Assembly (NCBI GenBank): GCA_963753185.1
Contig: CAVWBO010000007.1
Coordinates: 2,418,001 to 2,482,000, forward strand
DNA length: 64,000 bases
Direction: 5' to 3'
DNA from: SZUA-442 sp963753185
GTDB lineage: Bacteria > Actinomycetota > Acidimicrobiia > Spongiisociales > UBA5794
The position numbers and the translations under genes are program-made. Under the pieces are notes generated by a model that saw only the letters and a program-made list of their open reading frames with translations, searched no databases and was not told where the DNA came from. Of the stretch, positions 18,091-26,972 are shown piece after piece; position 1 is the first letter of the stretch, and each line of letters starts with the position of its first letter.

Positions 18091-18096
18091 AGGCTA
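18091..18096 (-). promoter_or_regulatory. -10 box of the sigma factor operon
   Basis: TAGCCT, 7 bases upstream of ATG 18083. Confidence 0.5.
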
Positions 18097-18154
18097 ACGG
18101 TCGCCGGTGGTGACACTCCGCCGGCATTGGTGAGGGTCACGATCGTTCTTGTCG

Positions 18155-18226
18155 AGCCGGAGGCGGGATTTGAACCCGCGACCTACGCATTACGAGTGCG
18201 TTGCTCTACCCCTGAGCTACCCCGGC
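18155..18226 (-). tRNA. tRNA-Thr (anticodon CGU)
   Basis: A 72-base cloverleaf on the minus strand: acceptor GCCGGGG/CTCCGGC with one G-U pair, D-arm GCTC/GAGC, anticodon stem ACGCA/TGCGT with loop CTCGTAA (anticodon CGT, reading ACG), and T-arm GCGGG-TTCAAAT-CCCGC. CCA is not encoded. A possible -10, TATCCT, lies at 18239-18244, 12 bases upstream. Confidence 0.96.
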
Positions 18227-18303
18227 TGGGGAACCGTGAGGATACCAACCGCCATATGCAACGGCCTTCCGCACATCGTGCTTCGTGCCCGACGTGACGA
18301 CGG

Positions 18304-19947
18304 TCAGGCTCGAGGAACAGCCCTCGAGGCGATCGCTGCGACGTCCACCTGCGGGGGCAGCGTTCCGAACAGGGCACCCCAGTCACCGTCGAGGCGGGAC
18401 CGCACGAACGCATCGGCGACGGCTGGGTTGCCATGGGCCACCGCGAGCGCTCCTCCCCAAGCGAGGGCGAGCTGCTCGATCAGTCGGCGGGCCTCCGCCT
18501 CCGGATCGGACAAGTCCTCGATCGTGCGGCGAACCCTGTCGAGAGCTGCGTCGAGGCGGGGGTCGGTTCCCCTGGTCCCGTCCACTTCCGTGAGGAACAC
18601 CTTCACAGCCTCCGGAGCGCTCGCCATCGCCCTCAGGAGGTCGAGGGCGATCACGTTTCCCGAACCCTCCCATATGGCGTTGACCGGTGACTCGCGGAAC
18701 AGCCTCGGCAGGATGGATTCCTCGACGTAGCCCGCGCCACCGAGACACTCCATCGACTCCCTCACTACCGGGCTGCACCGCTTCGTCACCCAGTACTTCG
18801 CCACGGGTGTCGCGATGCGGGCGAAGGCGGCCTCCTCGGGATCGATCCCCGCCCTGTCGAACGCACCCGCCAGCCGGACCATCATCAACGTCGCGACCTC
18901 GACCTCGACCTCGAGATCCGCGAGGACGTTGCGCATGAGCGGCTTGTCGAGAAGCTTCGAGCCGAAGGCGGTCCTGTGCGCGACGTGCCATCCTGCCTGG
19001 GTCACCGCCTGGCGCATGAGGCCCGCCGAACCGATGACGCAGTCCAGCCTGGTTCCGTTCACCATCTCGATGATCGTCCTGACGCCCCTGCCCTCCTCTC
19101 CCACCATCCAGGCTGGCGTCGCATCGAACTCGACCTCCGATGAAGCGTTCGACCGGTTCCCGAGCTTGTCCTTCAGGCGCATGACGGCGAGGTTGTTGCG
19201 TGAGCCGTCTGGCAGGACCCGCGGCAGGAGGAAGCAGGACAGCCCTCCTGGTGCGTTGGCGAGGACGAGGAAGGCGTCGCACATCGGCGCCGACGTGAAC
19301 CACTTGTGCCCTGTCAACCGATACTCGGAGCCCGGACCGCCGCCGTTCACCGCAACCGCCGTCGTCGTGTTCACCCGCACGTCCGAGCCGCCCTGCTTCT
19401 CGGTCATGCCCATGCCGAGAAGCACACCACCCTTGTCGTCTGGGTCGATCAGCCTCGGGTCGTAGGTTCGCTCCACGACGCGTGGTTCCCACACGGCGGC
19501 GAGATCCGGTTGGTGGCGCAGGGCAGGAAGCACCGACGATGTCATGGATATGGGACACGTGTGGCCAGCCTCGACCTGGCTCATCATGTAGAAGAGGGCA
19601 CTCCGGGTGACGTAGCCGCCCTCACCCGGCGGCCGTTCGTAGTGCATGCAATGGAGGCCCTCGGACACGGAGACGTCCATGAGCGCGTGGTACGAGGGGT
19701 GATACATGACCTCGTCGATGCGATGCCCGAATCGATCGTGCGTCACCAGCTCGGGTGCGTGACGGTTCGCCTCGAAGCCCCATCCGAATACCTCAGCCGC
19801 ACCGACCCGGCGACCGAAGGCGCCGAGCAGGTTGTCATCGGCCGGTCCCCCTTCGATGGCGACCGCATCGGCGAGCACCGGATCGCTCGAGTACAGGTCA
19901 TAGGGCTCGAGGGGTGGCGGTTGGTTCGTGACGATGTGGGTGGCCAT
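18304..19947 (-). CDS. AidB-like acyl-CoA dehydrogenase family protein
   Basis: 547-residue flavoprotein matching AidB in length (the E. coli protein is about 540) and in the marker GMGMTEKQGGSDVR near residue 180. WFTSAPMCDAFLVLA, RLDCVIGSAGLMRQA and MECLGGAGYVEES are typical FAD-dehydrogenase segments. E. coli AidB is induced by alkylating agents and binds DNA; enzymatic substrate and role here are not established. TACGCT lies 5 bases before the ATG. It stands alone downstream of the epimerase gene. Confidence 0.85.
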   Translation of the reverse strand: MATHIVTNQPPPLEPYDLYSSDPVLADAVAIEGGPADDNLLGAFGRRVGAAEVFGWGFEANRHAPELVTHDRFGHRIDEVMYHPSYHALMDVSVSEGLHCMHYERPPGEGGYVTRSALFYMMSQVEAGHTCPISMTSSVLPALRHQPDLAAVWEPRVVERTYDPRLIDPDDKGGVLLGMGMTEKQGGSDVRVNTTTAVAVNGGGPGSEYRLTGHKWFTSAPMCDAFLVLANAPGGLSCFLLPRVLPDGSRNNLAVMRLKDKLGNRSNASSEVEFDATPAWMVGEEGRGVRTIIEMVNGTRLDCVIGSAGLMRQAVTQAGWHVAHRTAFGSKLLDKPLMRNVLADLEVEVEVATLMMVRLAGAFDRAGIDPEEAAFARIATPVAKYWVTKRCSPVVRESMECLGGAGYVEESILPRLFRESPVNAIWEGSGNVIALDLLRAMASAPEAVKVFLTEVDGTRGTDPRLDAALDRVRRTIEDLSDPEAEARRLIEQLALAWGGALAVAHGNPAVADAFVRSRLDGDWGALFGTLPPQVDVAAIASRAVPRA

Positions 19948-19989
19948 ACCGCAGCGTACATTCCCCGGTCGTCGGGTGATCGAGAGCGT

Positions 19990-20886
19990 TCAGCTGTCGG
20001 GGAAGGCCTCCCGAAGGGCCAGATCGATCGTCTCGGAAGTGAACTCGAAACCCGAATCGATGAGCTTCTTCGCGGATGCCCTCGTGGATCCGTAGCCGAC
20101 GGATTCGGCGAGCTCGCCCCCGAGGAGGATGTTCAGGGCCAGTTTCGGAACCGGGATCACCGTCGGTCGATGGAGGACCGCGCCGAGCGCCTTGGTGAAC
20201 TGCTCGTTCGTGACCGGGTTCGGGGCCACCACGTTGACGGGCCCCGAGATGTCCGTGTCGATGAGGTGCTCGTATGCGCGCAGGGCATCCCGGATCGAGA
20301 TCCACGACCACCACTGCAGACCGTCGCCGATCCGGCCACCGATCCCCATCTTGAATGGCAGGGTCATGCGCGCCAAGGCGCCCTCCCCCCTCTGGATCGT
20401 GATGCCGGTGCGAGGATGGACGACCCGGATCCCGGCGTCTGCAGCCGGTTCCGCCGCCTGCTCCCACTGCACGACCATCTTGGCGAGGAAGTCATCACCC
20501 GGTGGGTGGGTCTCGTCTGCGACCTCGCTACCGGTGTTGCCGTAGATGCCAACCGCGGAAGCTGAGAGGAAAGCCGGAGGGGGCACATCCATTCGCGCCA
20601 TGGTTTCGGCGAGCAGCTTGGTTGGATCCACCCGAGAGGAAACGAGTGCACGTTTTCGTTCCTCGGTCCAGCGCGAATCGCCGAGGCCGATCCCATTGAA
20701 GTTGACCACCGCGGCGGCACCCTCGAGCAACCCGGGATCGAGACGTCCGTCCGAGGGCTGCCACTGGTCGGGATCGGTGCCGCGGCGGATGACCACGACC
20801 TCGTCCCCACGGGCACGCAAACGCGTCGCCAGCGCCGAGCCGAGGGCGCCGGTACCACCCGTCATCACGATCTTCTTGTCAGCCAT
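19990..20886 (-). CDS. TIGR01777/YfcH-like epimerase family protein
   Basis: 298-residue extended SDR-type protein with the nucleotide-binding turn GGTGALGS at about 9-16 and family segments SASAVGIYGNTG, HPRTGI and the C-terminal DUF1731-like SAKKLIDSGFEF. It is related to SDR39U1/YfcH; substrate unknown. ATG 20886 is preferred because GGAGGAAG lies about 6 bases upstream. It overlaps the acyltransferase end by 8 bases. Confidence 0.85.
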   Translation of the reverse strand: MADKKIVMTGGTGALGSALATRLRARGDEVVVIRRGTDPDQWQPSDGRLDPGLLEGAAAVVNFNGIGLGDSRWTEERKRALVSSRVDPTKLLAETMARMDVPPPAFLSASAVGIYGNTGSEVADETHPPGDDFLAKMVVQWEQAAEPAADAGIRVVHPRTGITIQRGEGALARMTLPFKMGIGGRIGDGLQWWSWISIRDALRAYEHLIDTDISGPVNVVAPNPVTNEQFTKALGAVLHRPTVIPVPKLALNILLGGELAESVGYGSTRASAKKLIDSGFEFTSETIDLALREAFPDS

Positions 20887-21529
20887 CGGACTTCCTCCAG
20901 GGAGCGAGCCGTTCATCGACTCGTTCGTACCAGTCTGCCATCATGGATTGGAGGGGTTCGGCGCGATCGCTGTAGTCGTGCCACCACATCGGCTCGAGCA
21001 CCCACATGCGGACCGCCGTGCGGCTGAACCGCTGGGCGTTCGGAGAAAGCGACAGCTCCGTGCCGTGGATGGCCACGGGGACGAGGGGCGCCCCCGTCAT
21101 CCAGGCAAGCCAGGCGGCACCAGGCTTCGGAGGATCAACGCCCCATTGCTCCACCCTCCTGCCCTCTGGGAAGAGGCCGATGACGTTGCCGTCGAGGAGG
21201 TGATCAACGGCTGTCCGCATGGCGCGGACCGGATAGCCGTCCCTGTCGAGGGAGATGGCTCCGAAGAAGCCGAGGGTCGCGTCGAAGGCTGCCGACCTGC
21301 CGTAGAGGTCATCCACCGCGAGGAACCTGACGTACCTGTTGAGGTTGGTCCCGATGATCGGGACGTCGAGGTGCGAGAAGTGGTTCGCCGCCATGACGAC
21401 GGGACCTGCGGCCGGGATGTTCTCCTTGCCGGTCACGACCAGGTCGAAGACCACCGTTGCTGCGATGTGGTGTGGAAGCCTCATGAGCCGCTCGTAGCCG
21501 GCAGCGAAACGGAGTCTGAGGTCAGGCAT
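20879..21529 (-). CDS. PlsC-type 1-acylglycerol-phosphate acyltransferase
   Basis: 216-residue membrane-associated acyltransferase with the catalytic NHxxxxD block (AANHFSHLD, residues 47-55) and the phosphate-binding FPEGRR about 70 residues later. It probably transfers an acyl chain to lysophosphatidic acid in phospholipid synthesis, although related enzymes use other acceptors. ATG 21529 overlaps the holB end by 8 bases; an upstream ATG at 21622 would lie deep inside holB. Confidence 0.85.
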   Translation of the reverse strand: MPDLRLRFAAGYERLMRLPHHIAATVVFDLVVTGKENIPAAGPVVMAANHFSHLDVPIIGTNLNRYVRFLAVDDLYGRSAAFDATLGFFGAISLDRDGYPVRAMRTAVDHLLDGNVIGLFPEGRRVEQWGVDPPKPGAAWLAWMTGAPLVPVAIHGTELSLSPNAQRFSRTAVRMWVLEPMWWHDYSDRAEPLQSMMADWYERVDERLAPWRKSDG

Positions 21530-22583
21530 CGATGGCGAGGTCGACGAACAGGGACGCGAGGGCGAGCTGTGGCCGCTGATTCGAGCGAAGTGCTTCGATG
21601 GCGTCGAGAACCCTTCTGGCATTCGCGATCGCCGTAGTCGGCGTCACCAGCGTGAGGGACGTCACCCCGACGTCGGTGTTCTGCACCGGAGCACCGAACT
21701 GCGCTGCGGCGACATCGCGATAGAACGACGCGAGCAACTCGAGACCCGTGACGTAGAGGGCGTCCGAGCTTCGCCCGAGTTCGCGCTGGTGCCTCTCGAC
21801 GAGGGCTTTCGGTGCATGGCCCGCACCGTAGGAGGATGCGACCTCGTCCTCCTGGCGCCGCTTGACTGCCTCGAGGAGGGGCTCCGTCGCGGCGAGCACG
21901 ACGCCGACCTGCCGGTAGGCGTCCCCCGGATGGCCCGTGAGCTCATCGGGGACCGCGAGCCATGCGTCGCGGAACGCGACGACCCTGGGTTCGGTGGCGA
22001 GGGCGACCGCGAGCCCCGGCCTGCCGCCGGAGATCCTCGCGGCGTCGTCGGCCTGCTTCCGCTCGATCCCCATTCCCACGAGTCCTTCGATGATCTCATC
22101 GTCGTTCACGCGTCCGAACACCACGGTCCGACATCGGCTGGCGACTGTCGCAGGAAGATCATCCTCCGACTCCGCCACGAACACGAATCGCGAAGAGGCG
22201 ATGGGCTCCTCGATGGTCTTGAGCAGCACGTTGGCTGCCTCGTCGTTCAGAAGTGATGCCTCCTCGAGCAGGAACACCTTCACATCGGCTTCGAGGGGGG
22301 AGCGGACCGAAGCCGCCACGATCGCGCGCGCCTGATCCACCGTGATCGCCGTCCTGCCCTCGGGAACCACGGAGATGAGGTCGGGATGGGTTCCTCCGAG
22401 GGCCCTGCGAACGGCGTCGTGGTCATGGCCACCGACGAGTCGTGCCGCGAACCGCCTGGCGACGGATCCCTTTCCCACGTTCGAGGGACCAACGAACAGA
22501 TACGCGTGTGCAGGGGCACCGAGCTCCTTGGTGAGCAGGTCGATCACCTGGCGGTGCCCGATGACGGCGTCGAACAAGGTCAC
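21522..22583 (-). CDS. holB: DNA polymerase III delta' subunit
   Basis: 353-residue clamp-loader subunit. An AAA+ domain begins at FDAVIGHRQVIDLL, has a P-loop-like GPSNVGKGS at 32-40 and the sensor region LLEEASLLNDEAANVLLKTIEEP, typical of delta'. It sits downstream of tmk with a 4-base overlap, the usual tmk-holB pairing. The C-terminal half is less conserved, as expected. Confidence 0.92.
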   Translation of the reverse strand: MTLFDAVIGHRQVIDLLTKELGAPAHAYLFVGPSNVGKGSVARRFAARLVGGHDHDAVRRALGGTHPDLISVVPEGRTAITVDQARAIVAASVRSPLEADVKVFLLEEASLLNDEAANVLLKTIEEPIASSRFVFVAESEDDLPATVASRCRTVVFGRVNDDEIIEGLVGMGIERKQADDAARISGGRPGLAVALATEPRVVAFRDAWLAVPDELTGHPGDAYRQVGVVLAATEPLLEAVKRRQEDEVASSYGAGHAPKALVERHQRELGRSSDALYVTGLELLASFYRDVAAAQFGAPVQNTDVGVTSLTLVTPTTAIANARRVLDAIEALRSNQRPQLALASLFVDLAIDA

Positions 22584-23203
22584 GTGCGGGCCTCGAGGCG
22601 TTCCATGATCTCCTCGACAACGTCATCGATCGGTTGGGATGCGTCAATGACCTCGAAGCGATCGGGTTCCTCGCTCGCGAGGACATCGAAGGCGTGAACC
22701 ACCGCGTCGTGGAAGGTCGGATCCTCATCGCCGATCCGGTCGCTCGCCGCCTGGCGGCGCAGTCCCCCGTCGCTGTCGATCCGCAGCAGCACGACGACGT
22801 CAGGCCACAGACCACCGAGCGCGATGTCGTTCAAATCCCTCACCTGATCCGTCGGAATGCCACGTCCCCCCGCCTGATAGGCGAGCGACGAGTACACGGA
22901 GCGATCCGACAGGACCCAGGCGCCCCTATCGAGCGCTGGGGTGACGACCTCCGAGGCAAGTTGTGCACGGGCTGCCGCAAACAGGGCTGCCTCGGCCCTG
23001 GCCACCGGCACCGGGTCGCCGTCGAGGAGGATGGATCGGATGGCTTCACCGACAGCCGTTCCGCCTGGCTCACGAACGGTGACCACGTCGGAACCCATCG
23101 AACGCAGCCGACTTGCGACCCGAGCGACGACAGAACTCTTGCCAGCTCCCTCGGTGCCCTCGAAGGCAACGTAACGGGCAGTCGAACGTTCGGTGGGGGC
23201 CAT
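22580..23203 (-). CDS. tmk: Thymidylate kinase
   Basis: Phosphorylates dTMP to dTDP. 207 residues with Walker A GTEGAGKS at 16-23, the DR(S/Y) motif WVLSDRSVYSSLAYQ and LID-region arginines. ATG 23203 is used; GTG 23233 is possible, and neither has a strong ribosome binding site. It lies 59 bases after topA and overlaps holB by 4 bases. Confidence 0.94.
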   Translation of the reverse strand: MAPTERSTARYVAFEGTEGAGKSSVVARVASRLRSMGSDVVTVREPGGTAVGEAIRSILLDGDPVPVARAEAALFAAARAQLASEVVTPALDRGAWVLSDRSVYSSLAYQAGGRGIPTDQVRDLNDIALGGLWPDVVVLLRIDSDGGLRRQAASDRIGDEDPTFHDAVVHAFDVLASEEPDRFEVIDASQPIDDVVEEIMERLEART

Positions 23204-23262
23204 GGCACCAGTCTCGCACGATGGCGTCGTCACCGTGAACCCGCTTGTCCGGTGGCTCCGCC

Positions 23263-25824
23263 CTACTTCGCGGCGCCGCGCTTTTCTGCGAGGCGCTCGA
23301 CCGCGTGATCCAGGGTGATCGTGTCGAGGCTCTCAGCCTTACGGAACGAGACATTCGTCTCGCCGTCTGTCATGTAGAGGCCGAAGCGGCCGTCCTTGAT
23401 CACGATCTCTCGTCCGGTCGTCGGGTCCTTCCCGAGTTCCTTGAGAGGCGGTTTCGCACCTCGGCGCTGGCGGGGCTGTGCCAGGAGCGCCAATGCTTCG
23501 TCCAGGGTGACCGTGAAGAGCAGCTCCTCCGACTCGAGGGTGCGGGTTTCCTTCCCCCATTTCACGTACGGACCGTACCGCCCGTTCAGGGCCTCGATCG
23601 GTTCGCCGTCATCGGGGTGCGACCCGACGACGCGGGGAATCGTCAGCAAACGCAGTGCGTCCTCGAGCGTCAGCTCCTTGAGCGACATGGTCGCGAACAG
23701 CGACGCTGTTCGCGGTTTCGCCTTCGAATCAGGGTCGCGTTCGCCGAGCTGCACGTATGGCCCGTAGCGGCCGGCCTTCGCAAACACCTCGAGCCCGGTG
23801 TCCGGGTCGGTACCGAGCGAACGGTCATCGCTCGGTGCGGCCAGGAGTTCGAGGGCGAGATCGATCGTCAGCTCGTCGGGTGCGAGGTCGGGTGGGATCG
23901 AAGCCCGGCGCTCCCCGTGCTCGAGGTACGGTCCGAACTGCCCTGCCCTTGCGACGATCTGCTCCCCGTCGTCCCCGACACCGATGGGGAAGGAGTTCAC
24001 GGCTTTCGGATCGATCCGCTCGAGGGCTTCCTCTGAGACCAGCTCGACGAGGCCGGGGTGCCCGTTCCCCTTGTAGAACGCATCGAGGTACGGAACCATG
24101 TCCGCCGTGCCGTTCGCGATCAGGTCGAGGTCCGACTCCATCCTCGCGGTGAACTCGTAGTCCACGTAGTCCGAGAAGTACTGCTCGAGGAGGCCGACGA
24201 CGCTGAACGCCCGCCACGTCGGGATGAGGGCGCTCCCCTGCTTTCGTGCGTACTCCCGATCGAGGATGGTGGCGATGATCGACGCGTACGTGGACGGTCG
24301 GCCGATGCCGAGCTCCTCGAGTCGCTTGATCAACGACGCCTCGGTGTAGCGGGCAGGAGGCTTCGTCTCGTGCTCGGTCGGCTCGAGCTCGACAGCATTC
24401 AACCTGTCCGATACGTCCATGGATGGCAGGAGCGTCTCCTGGTCGTCGAGCGCCGCGGCCGGATCGTCAGAGCCCTCGACGTATGCTCGGAGGAAGCCGG
24501 GGAAGGTGATCGACCGACCCGATGCCTGGAAGAGGCACGTACGATCATCATGGGTATCACCCGACACACGCACCGTCAGGCTCTCACCGGTCGCATCCTT
24601 CATCTGCGATGCGACGGTACGCATCCAGATCAACTCATAGATGCGGGTCTCATCCGAGGTCGGGCCGAAGGCTGCTGCCGCGACATCCATGTCCTTGAAT
24701 CGCTCCCCAGCCGGACGGATCGCCTCGTGGGCCTCCTGAGCACCTTTGGCCGCCTTTCCGTACGAGCGCGGCGCCCCTGGCAGGTACGCAGACCCATATC
24801 GGTCTGCAACCAGGCTGCGCGCGGCGTCGAGGGCGGTCGCAGACAGGTTCGTGGAGTCGGTTCGCATGTACGTGATGTATCCCGCCTCGTACAGTCGCTG
24901 GGCTGCGCTCATCGTGCGCCGGGCACCGAACCTCAGTTTCCTCCCAGCCTCCTGCTGGAGGGTGGACGTGCGGAATGGTGGATAGGGACGACGGGTGTAT
25001 GGCTTCCGGTCGACGGCCGTGACCGTGAACTGCGTTCCGCTGAGTCCGGTCGCCAGCTCGACGACGTCCGCAGGGCTCAGCAGGAGGCGGTCCTTCTTCA
25101 GCGTGCCGTCCGAACCGAAGTCCGAACCGTCCGCGATCCGGTCGCCGTCGACGCTTCGCAGGGTCGCGGGGAACTCGGCCTCCCCCGTGGAGAACACCGC
25201 CCGGAGCCCTGCGTACCGCGCCGAGACGTGCGCCATTCGTGCGCGTTCCCTCTCCACGAGGATGCGTGTCGCTGGCGATTGCACGCGGCCTGCTGACAGG
25301 CCCTTCTGTACCCGCCGCCACAGCACCGGTGACAGCTCGTAGCCGAACAGGCGATCGAGGATGCGGCGGGCCTCCTGGGCCTGGACGAGCGGCATGTCGA
25401 CATCCCGGGGGTTCGCCGCGGCCTCCTGGATCGCTCGCTCGGTGATCTCGTGGAAGACCATTCGTCGAACGGGAACCTTGGGTTTGAGCTCCTCGAGGAG
25501 GTGCCACGCGATCGCTTCGCCCTCGCGGTCCTCATCGGTCGCGAGGTACAGCTCATCTGCCTGCTTCAGCTTCTGTTTCAGTACCCGGACCTGCTTCTTC
25601 GACGATTCCGTGACGATGTAGATCGGCTGGTACCCGGCGTCGACATCCACCCCGAACCGCGTCGTCTTCCACAAGTCCCTCTTGGATTCCGGCAGGTCCG
25701 CTGCGCGGGACGGGATGTCGCGGATGTGTCCGATCGAGGACTCGACGATGTAGTCGTCGCCGAGGTACTGGTTGATGGTCCTCGCCTTTGCGGGGGACTC
25801 GACGATGACGAGTTTCTTGGTCAT
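23263..25824 (-). CDS. topA: DNA topoisomerase I
   Basis: Relaxes negative supercoils by single-strand passage. 853 residues: TOPRIM domain with ATDEDREGEAIAWH at 95-108, catalytic tyrosine at about 319 in ITYMRTDST, and a C-terminal tail of four repeats each containing a G-R/Q-x-G-P/L-Y block. The tail lacks cysteine zinc fingers, which is the actinobacterial form. It heads the topA-tmk-holB-plsC-epimerase row. Confidence 0.97.
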   Translation of the reverse strand: MTKKLVIVESPAKARTINQYLGDDYIVESSIGHIRDIPSRAADLPESKRDLWKTTRFGVDVDAGYQPIYIVTESSKKQVRVLKQKLKQADELYLATDEDREGEAIAWHLLEELKPKVPVRRMVFHEITERAIQEAAANPRDVDMPLVQAQEARRILDRLFGYELSPVLWRRVQKGLSAGRVQSPATRILVERERARMAHVSARYAGLRAVFSTGEAEFPATLRSVDGDRIADGSDFGSDGTLKKDRLLLSPADVVELATGLSGTQFTVTAVDRKPYTRRPYPPFRTSTLQQEAGRKLRFGARRTMSAAQRLYEAGYITYMRTDSTNLSATALDAARSLVADRYGSAYLPGAPRSYGKAAKGAQEAHEAIRPAGERFKDMDVAAAAFGPTSDETRIYELIWMRTVASQMKDATGESLTVRVSGDTHDDRTCLFQASGRSITFPGFLRAYVEGSDDPAAALDDQETLLPSMDVSDRLNAVELEPTEHETKPPARYTEASLIKRLEELGIGRPSTYASIIATILDREYARKQGSALIPTWRAFSVVGLLEQYFSDYVDYEFTARMESDLDLIANGTADMVPYLDAFYKGNGHPGLVELVSEEALERIDPKAVNSFPIGVGDDGEQIVARAGQFGPYLEHGERRASIPPDLAPDELTIDLALELLAAPSDDRSLGTDPDTGLEVFAKAGRYGPYVQLGERDPDSKAKPRTASLFATMSLKELTLEDALRLLTIPRVVGSHPDDGEPIEALNGRYGPYVKWGKETRTLESEELLFTVTLDEALALLAQPRQRRGAKPPLKELGKDPTTGREIVIKDGRFGLYMTDGETNVSFRKAESLDTITLDHAVERLAEKRGAAK

Positions 25825-25903
25825 GGTGGGATCTCTCGTCGCTTCCGACGTACAGGCCTAGGGGACATCCATCTCGATGTCAAGGGCGATGGCGTGCGGG
25901 ACG

Positions 25904-26972
25904 CTACCGCAGATACGGTGCGAACCCCGCATGGAGGCGTTGGATCACGCGCTCCCACGTGAACTCCTCCTCCACGAACCTACGGCCGGCCTGACCCATC
26001 GCGCGTGCAGTATCGGGATCCGCCAGGAGGATCTCGAGCCCTTCGATGATCGCATCGACGTCCGCCACGATGAACCCCGTGACACCGGGGATGACGGTCT
26101 CGGGTGACCCGCCGGAGTCCCCTGCGAGGACGGGCAGGCCGGTCGCCGCCGCCTCGAGGTAGACGAGCCCGAGGCCTTCGACCTCGAGCCCTCCCCACCG
26201 TGAACTCGTGGGCATGCAAAAGATGTCCATGTCCCGATAGAGGCCGGGAAGCTCGCGCCAGGGAACGTCGACGGCGAATCGCACGTCCATGTCGAGCTTG
26301 GCGGCCTGGGAGCGGAGGGCGTCCTCGGTGCGGCCTTTCCCTACGAGCAGCACCGAAACGGGTGTGTCGAGGCAGCGAGACTGCCTCGAGGAGGCGATGT
26401 TGGCCCTTGCGGGGGACGAATCGGCTCACGCACCCGACGACGGGAGGGTCACCGAAGCCGCGGGCGTCGCCGGGAACGAACGTGTCGATCTCGACGCCTG
26501 CGCCGATGAAGACCGTGGGCTTGCCGGACAGTCGCTCCACCCTGCCAGCGGTGAAACGGCTCACGGCGAACCTCACGTCGGCCGAGGCGAGCATCCGTGC
26601 GAGCACGTGCCTGGCACCCGGTATTGCGGCGGGGATCGTGATCTCGGCACCGTGGCTGAGGATCCCGAACGGGATGCCGAGCTCGGCCCTGAGGGCCGGA
26701 CCGAGGCGTGGGAGGGGATGCGGTGCGCCGAAGAGCACAGCATCGGGTCGGAACGACTTCGCCGCCGAGACCACACCTTCGAGCGTCGAGCGGTTCGGCA
26801 CCATGTAGCGCCGAGAGCCGCGCACAATGCCCTCCTCACCCGGATCCGCTCGTTCGTCGGATGGCCCATACACGAGGACCTCATCGGGGTACGCATCGAC
26901 GAGGTTCCTCAGGTACATCTGGATTCCGCCCGGTTCGGGCGGGTAGTCATTCGTGACGAGCAGCAGCCTCAC
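25904..26972 (-). pseudogene. GT4-family glycosyltransferase, frame-broken
   Basis: About 355 residues in two frames. The N-terminal part from GTG 26972 (LLVTNDYPPEPGGIQMYLRNL, VGCVSRFVPRKGQHRLLEAV) and the C-terminal part (VLLVGKGRTED, PGLYRDMDIFCMPTSSRWGG, EVEGLGLVYLEAAATGLPV, ending at 25904) together make a normal GT-B retaining glycosyltransferase resembling mannosyltransferases. The break is at about 26372, where one surplus G restores the frame if removed. It coincides with a perfect 9-bp hairpin (26367-26389), a typical place for a sequencing slip. The start overlaps the upstream histidine phosphatase by 4 bases. Confidence 0.82.
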
